Origin: Deltaproteobacteria bacterium
GTDB lineage: Bacteria; Desulfobacterota; Desulfobacteria; Desulfobacterales; Desulfatirhabdiaceae
Length of the DNA: 64,000 nt
Assembly (NCBI GenBank): GCA_016219185.1
Contig: JACRBZ010000072.1
Coordinates: forward strand, 149,369 to 213,368
Direction of reading: 5' to 3'
In this document: positions 61,054-64,000 of the stretch, piece by piece
Layout of the letters: each line of letters begins with the position of its first letter
How positions within the stretch are numbered: the first letter of the stretch is position 1
Program-made: the position numbers and the translations under genes
Notes under the pieces: model-generated
Told to the model about the DNA's origin: nothing
Database searches by the model: none
What the model saw: only the letters and a program-made list of their open reading frames with translations

Positions 61054-61218
61054 ATCCTTGATGACTTTGTAAAAAATCCAGCAGGAGGAACGCCGGTCGT
61101 TGCGCGGCATCCTTCGTCATTGCGGCGTACCAAAATGTACGGCAGGCGGAAGGCCGGTCCTCAGGATTTGCACGCCTCGCATCTGGAGCTTTTTACAAAG
61201 TCATCTCAATCCTTGATG
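61054..61218. repeat. MITE-like element with terminal inverted repeats
   Basis: GATGACTTTGTAAAAA (61060-61075) recurs as its perfect reverse complement at 61189-61205. A longer, slightly imperfect inverted repeat reaches to CCAG/CTGG on each side. The 10-bp direct repeat ATCCTTGATG flanks it (61054-61063 and 61209-61218) and could be a target duplication. There is no transposase inside. It accounts for a false N-terminal extension of the PEP-synthase-like frame. Confidence 0.65.
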
Positions 61219-61259
61219 GCTTAATGGAAAATTTGTCTGAACCTTCAGCCGGAACGCCT

Positions 61260-62036
61260 TTAGTGTGCGCCCTTGCTGCCTTTGAAAAATACACCGGTTA
61301 AAAGTCCCGCCACAACCGCAATCAAAGTAGCCAGAATACCATACATCGCACCATGATCGAATGCAAGCAGGGACAGTATTTTGGGAAAGCTCTCCAGCGC
61401 CACTGTCAAAGAATGATCATAGCTTGCGACGATGGTTCTATTTTGAACCATGAATACTTCAACCTTGTAGACTCCCGGAGAAAGTTTGGGAGGAATGATG
61501 ATATCCGCTTCGAATTTTTTCCGGCCTTCGGCAGGCGGCGTATAATGAACATTGTCGCTGACCGCATAAATGCCTTCATTTTTTTTCAGTTTCAACAGCT
61601 CCTTAACCAAAGCTCCGCTGTCGCTTGAATCCGGACTGACGGTGATTTTCTCTTCCAGGGCCGACAGCCCGAGTTGTCTGACCGGATCATCTTTTGGCAG
61701 GGTCTTGAAAATGTCCTCGAAATTATGGGGCGTGTAGAGCAAAAAAGCTTTTGGTACGGATTCAAAGGTCACGGTATCGCGGTTCATCCAGAGCAGTCCG
61801 AAGACTTTCCCTTTTTTTTTCATTCGGAGGGTGGCTGCTTCGCCGGTCATCCGGACAACAACTTCACTGTCCGCGGGCAGGGTTCCGTTTATGGAAATCC
61901 GGGTTCCGTTGTAAAATGTTCCGATGGATATCCGATCCGGAAACTGGGAGACCTGAAGCGGCTCCTCGGCTTTCAGCAGCGAAGCCTGGGTTAGTAACAT
62001 TAACGCCATTATCATTCCGGCACATGTTCTTGTCAT
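61260..62036 (-). CDS. TIGR02186-family membrane-anchored protein
   Basis: The 258-residue protein has a signal peptide (about residues 1-23, ending KAEE), a beta-rich periplasmic part (ISIGTFYNGTRISINGTLP; PPKLSPGVYKVEVF) and one C-terminal membrane helix (about 232-252). This is the family of putative transmembrane proteins found beside TauE/SafE permeases in alphaproteobacteria and others. It starts 2 bp after the tauE stop here too. The role is unknown; it may help sulfite export. Confidence 0.82.
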   Translation of the reverse strand: MTRTCAGMIMALMLLTQASLLKAEEPLQVSQFPDRISIGTFYNGTRISINGTLPADSEVVVRMTGEAATLRMKKKGKVFGLLWMNRDTVTFESVPKAFLLYTPHNFEDIFKTLPKDDPVRQLGLSALEEKITVSPDSSDSGALVKELLKLKKNEGIYAVSDNVHYTPPAEGRKKFEADIIIPPKLSPGVYKVEVFMVQNRTIVASYDHSLTVALESFPKILSLLAFDHGAMYGILATLIAVVAGLLTGVFFKGSKGAH

Positions 62037-62038
62037 TT

Positions 62039-62971
62039 TTAATGTCCTCCGATATACGCCAGCAGAATGTTCGGGGTAAGCAGCAAATCGACCAGCATTT
62101 TGACCATCACGACCAGCACCAGGGATGCCAGAAGAATCTTTAACTGATCGGCTTTTAGTTTTTTGCTGATCCGGACGCCGAACTGGGCGCCGATCGTCGA
62201 GCCCAGCAGCAGAATCAGGGCCAGGACGAAATCGACCGTATGATTGGTGTATGCCTGCATGACGGTCACATTCACGCAGGTAAACAAAATCTGGAAAAGG
62301 CTGGTGCCAACCACGACGTGCATGGGCATGCGCAGCAGATACACCATGACGGGAACCATGATAAAGCCCCCGCCGACCCCCATGATCGCGGAAAGCACGC
62401 CGACAAACCCGCCCAGAATCAAGGGCATCAGGATAGAGAGCCGGACGCCTGATTTATCGAACATCATCTGTCCCGGCAAAGTCTGAACGATTCGGGCATA
62501 CGCCGATGGCTTGGAAGCGGAAGTCGGTGGTTTTTTATGCCGGGTTCTCAGGGACTGAAGGCTTTCCTGGAACATGTATATTCCGATAAAGCCCAGCATC
62601 AGTACATAAGTGACGGAAATCAGAAAATCCGCACTGCCCAGACGGTTCAGAAACTTGATGAGCTGAACGCCGCCGGTTCCGCCGATCACGCCGCCGATAA
62701 GAAGCAGCAGTCCCATTTTAATGTCCACGTTGCCCATGCGAAAATGGGCAATCGTTCCGGCCGTGGAAGCGCCGACTATTTGATTGGAGTCCGAAGCCGC
62801 TGCCACCGTGGGCGGAATCCCCATCATGATCAGCAGCGGAGTCATCAGAAAACCACCGCCCACTCCAAAAATGCCCGATAAGAGCCCGACAATGCCGCCC
62901 ATTCCGAAAACCAGCAGAATGTTCACGCTGTTGCCTGCAATCGGCAGGTAAAGATGCCAGGGTAGAGTCAT
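62039..62971 (-). CDS. TauE/SafE family sulfite exporter-like permease
   Basis: The 310-residue protein has about eight helices in two repeats, with GLLSGIFGVGGGFLMTPLLIMMG near residue 34 and GVLSAIMGVGGGFIMVPVMVYLL near residue 194. It is longer than the TauE at 50504 and has a cytoplasmic loop with KPPTSASKPS. It lies 4 bp after the Usp-like gene and just before TIGR02186. Export of sulfite or related anions is inferred from the family. Confidence 0.9.
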   Translation of the reverse strand: MTLPWHLYLPIAGNSVNILLVFGMGGIVGLLSGIFGVGGGFLMTPLLIMMGIPPTVAAASDSNQIVGASTAGTIAHFRMGNVDIKMGLLLLIGGVIGGTGGVQLIKFLNRLGSADFLISVTYVLMLGFIGIYMFQESLQSLRTRHKKPPTSASKPSAYARIVQTLPGQMMFDKSGVRLSILMPLILGGFVGVLSAIMGVGGGFIMVPVMVYLLRMPMHVVVGTSLFQILFTCVNVTVMQAYTNHTVDFVLALILLLGSTIGAQFGVRISKKLKADQLKILLASLVLVVMVKMLVDLLLTPNILLAYIGGH

Positions 62972-62975
62972 TACG

Positions 62976-63452
62976 TTATTTCCTCCTTGTTAAATGTTCT
63001 TTCCGGCGTACCAGCTCGATGGCGCACCGGACGTTTTGGCGAATGCCGTTAAGTGTTTTATTAAATTCCACGGAATTTTCAGAATCCCCGTGCGGAAGTC
63101 CTAAAATCAGCAAAGTGATTTTCTTCTCAGTGACAAATCGGATGACCTCGGCTTCAAAATTCCCTTTTGCAATGTAATGATGGACGTTCACCCCATTGGA
63201 TCTGGCGGTTTCAATCATCAATTCGAGATGTTTTTTGGCCTCACCTTCAAGTCCGATAAGAGAGTCTGCCGGGGAAGATGCCGATTTTTGAAATATAACC
63301 AGTAAAATATGGACATTGGCCTTGATCCGTTCCGCCAGATGAATGGCCCGATACACCGCTGCCAGAAAATCGTCCGTCGCGTCCTGATTCAAGAGGGGAA
63401 AAGGGCCGTCTGCATCCTGCCGGATGTCCATGCACACCAGAATCTGTTCCAT
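62976..63452 (-). CDS. Universal stress protein-like, single domain
   Basis: From the ATG at 63452 the protein has 158 residues; a TTG at 63473 is less likely. The first strand is EQILVCMDIRQDADGPF and a late strand is ITLLILGLPHGDSEN. The usual glycine-rich ATP loop (GxxGxxxxxxxxxGS) is missing, so it is a divergent Usp that probably does not bind ATP. It is the first gene of the usp-tauE-TIGR02186 group. Confidence 0.75.
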   Translation of the reverse strand: MEQILVCMDIRQDADGPFPLLNQDATDDFLAAVYRAIHLAERIKANVHILLVIFQKSASSPADSLIGLEGEAKKHLELMIETARSNGVNVHHYIAKGNFEAEVIRFVTEKKITLLILGLPHGDSENSVEFNKTLNGIRQNVRCAIELVRRKEHLTRRK

Positions 63453-63473
63453 CAACTTATTTTCCCTTTCCAA

Positions 63474-63910
63474 AGCGATGCCTGATACTTCCTGTAATCA
63501 AAATTGATGCCAATACAAAAACATATCAATAATGCACTGAAATATTGAATATAAATTGCTATGGAAGGAAAATTGAGCCGAGTGCAGGGATTATATCGGC
63601 TATGCTGGCGTTTCAGTTTGGAACATCAAAATAGATAGGAATGGGGGAAACCTTGCAAAACCGGGGATACAACCAGTGTTTCACAATGAAACGAGTTTCG
63701 GCGTATTCGTCCTTCAAAACAATCATCAAAACCATTGACAGAAATAAAAACATCCAACAAAGTAGACATTTGACGTACAGCGTATAATGTGGTTCACTTG
63801 GCGCACTTAACGTGGAAATCGTGGATTATTATTAGAAGGTAACTATGGCGAGACTTAGTATGAATTACAAAACAACTTGAATATTTATCTAAATAGTGTA
63901 TTCTGTATTC
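63474..63910. other. AT-rich intergenic region before the partial transposase
   Basis: No gene is supported in these 437 bases. A TATAAT occurs near 63783 without a -35 box at proper distance, and a short frame begins at 63845 behind AGAAGG but closes after 11 codons. The left end of an insertion sequence should lie here; no inverted repeat can be fixed because the right end is outside the window. Confidence 0.5.
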
Positions 63911-64000
63911 ATGTCAATCACATTAGAGCAAATCAAAATACGACACGACCTGTTAGTCTCAGTATTAGATGAAAAGCAATATCGGTTGTACTTGGCCGCA
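63911..64000 (+). CDS. N-terminus of a probable ISAzo13-type transposase (partial)
   Basis: Thirty codons are visible, starting MSITLEQIKIRHDLLVSVLD and continuing to EKQYRLYLAA at the window edge. The LDEKQ-x-RLYLAA pattern recalls the start of ISAzo13-family transposases. The fragment is too short for certainty. Confidence 0.45.
   Translation, partial: MSITLEQIKIRHDLLVSVLDEKQYRLYLAA

Noticed and set aside
61047..61133. 29-residue N-terminal extension of the PEP-synthase-like protein
   Set aside because: It is translated from the MITE-like element and lacks family resemblance.
63770..63790. Promoter from TTGACG and TATAAT near 63783
   Set aside because: The two boxes are only about seven bases apart.
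1..64000. CRISPR arrays, rRNA and tRNA genes
   Set aside because: No regularly spaced direct repeats and no recognisable tRNA or rRNA sequence were found by reading.

Overview
The window looks like a chromosomal segment of a strictly anaerobic, probably sulfate-reducing bacterium of the Desulfobacterota (Desulfobacterales-like). This is inferred from a large HdrA (HdrL-type), MvhD and MetF/MetV cluster in which three genes carry in-frame TGA codons read as selenocysteine, from many PAS histidine kinases and NtrC-type regulators, and from TauE/SafE-type sulfite exporters. It was judged from gene content only; no rRNA, tRNA or CRISPR array was seen.

Layout. 1-7.1 kb (+): pyrimidine/purine genes, namely a GltD-like flavoprotein with a ferredoxin tail (cut by the window edge), carA, carB and purF. 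7.2-13.2 kb: ordinary chromosomal genes (small membrane protein, RNase HI, NFACT-R protein, B12-type radical SAM protein, CoA-transferase, mltG). 13.3-30.2 kb: a defence island. A Phd-PIN toxin-antitoxin pair and a decayed restriction-endonuclease fragment precede a seven-gene, tightly coupled operon (DUF4007 protein, large ATPase, PAPS-reductase-like PP-loop enzyme, ATPase, unknown, giant FtsK/HerA-type translocase, cysteine desulfurase). Its composition matches the SspBCD + SspFGH + SspA single-strand DNA phosphorothioation and restriction system.

30.3-42.9 kb (-): one long run of genes read right to left: a MetF-like protein, HdrL-type HdrA (Sec), MvhD (Sec), MetV, MetF, a receiver protein, an HdrD/DsrK-like CCG protein (Sec) and two PAS histidine kinases. 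It combines flavin/Fe-S electron transfer with methylene-tetrahydrofolate reduction (Wood-Ljungdahl methyl branch) and has signalling genes at the end. Each TGA is followed by a small hairpin at the distance expected for a bacterial SECIS.

43-48.9 kb (+): an MFS exporter behind a possible sigma-54 promoter, a HAMP histidine kinase and its NtrC-type activator, and an outer-membrane beta-barrel protein. A leader of about 65 bp is duplicated in front of the MFS gene and the kinase gene. 48.9-55.8 kb (-): HtrA protease, then DUF202, AcvB/VirJ, MprF and TauE, a lysyl-phosphatidylglycerol synthesis and hydrolysis cluster. 56 kb: a 54-residue TatA-like gene with a near-consensus promoter. 56.3-63.5 kb (-): three universal stress proteins, a receiver, an unusual PEP-synthase-like protein with a non-standard C-terminus, a MITE-like palindromic element, a TIGR02186 membrane-anchored protein and a second TauE. 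The window ends inside a probable transposase gene.
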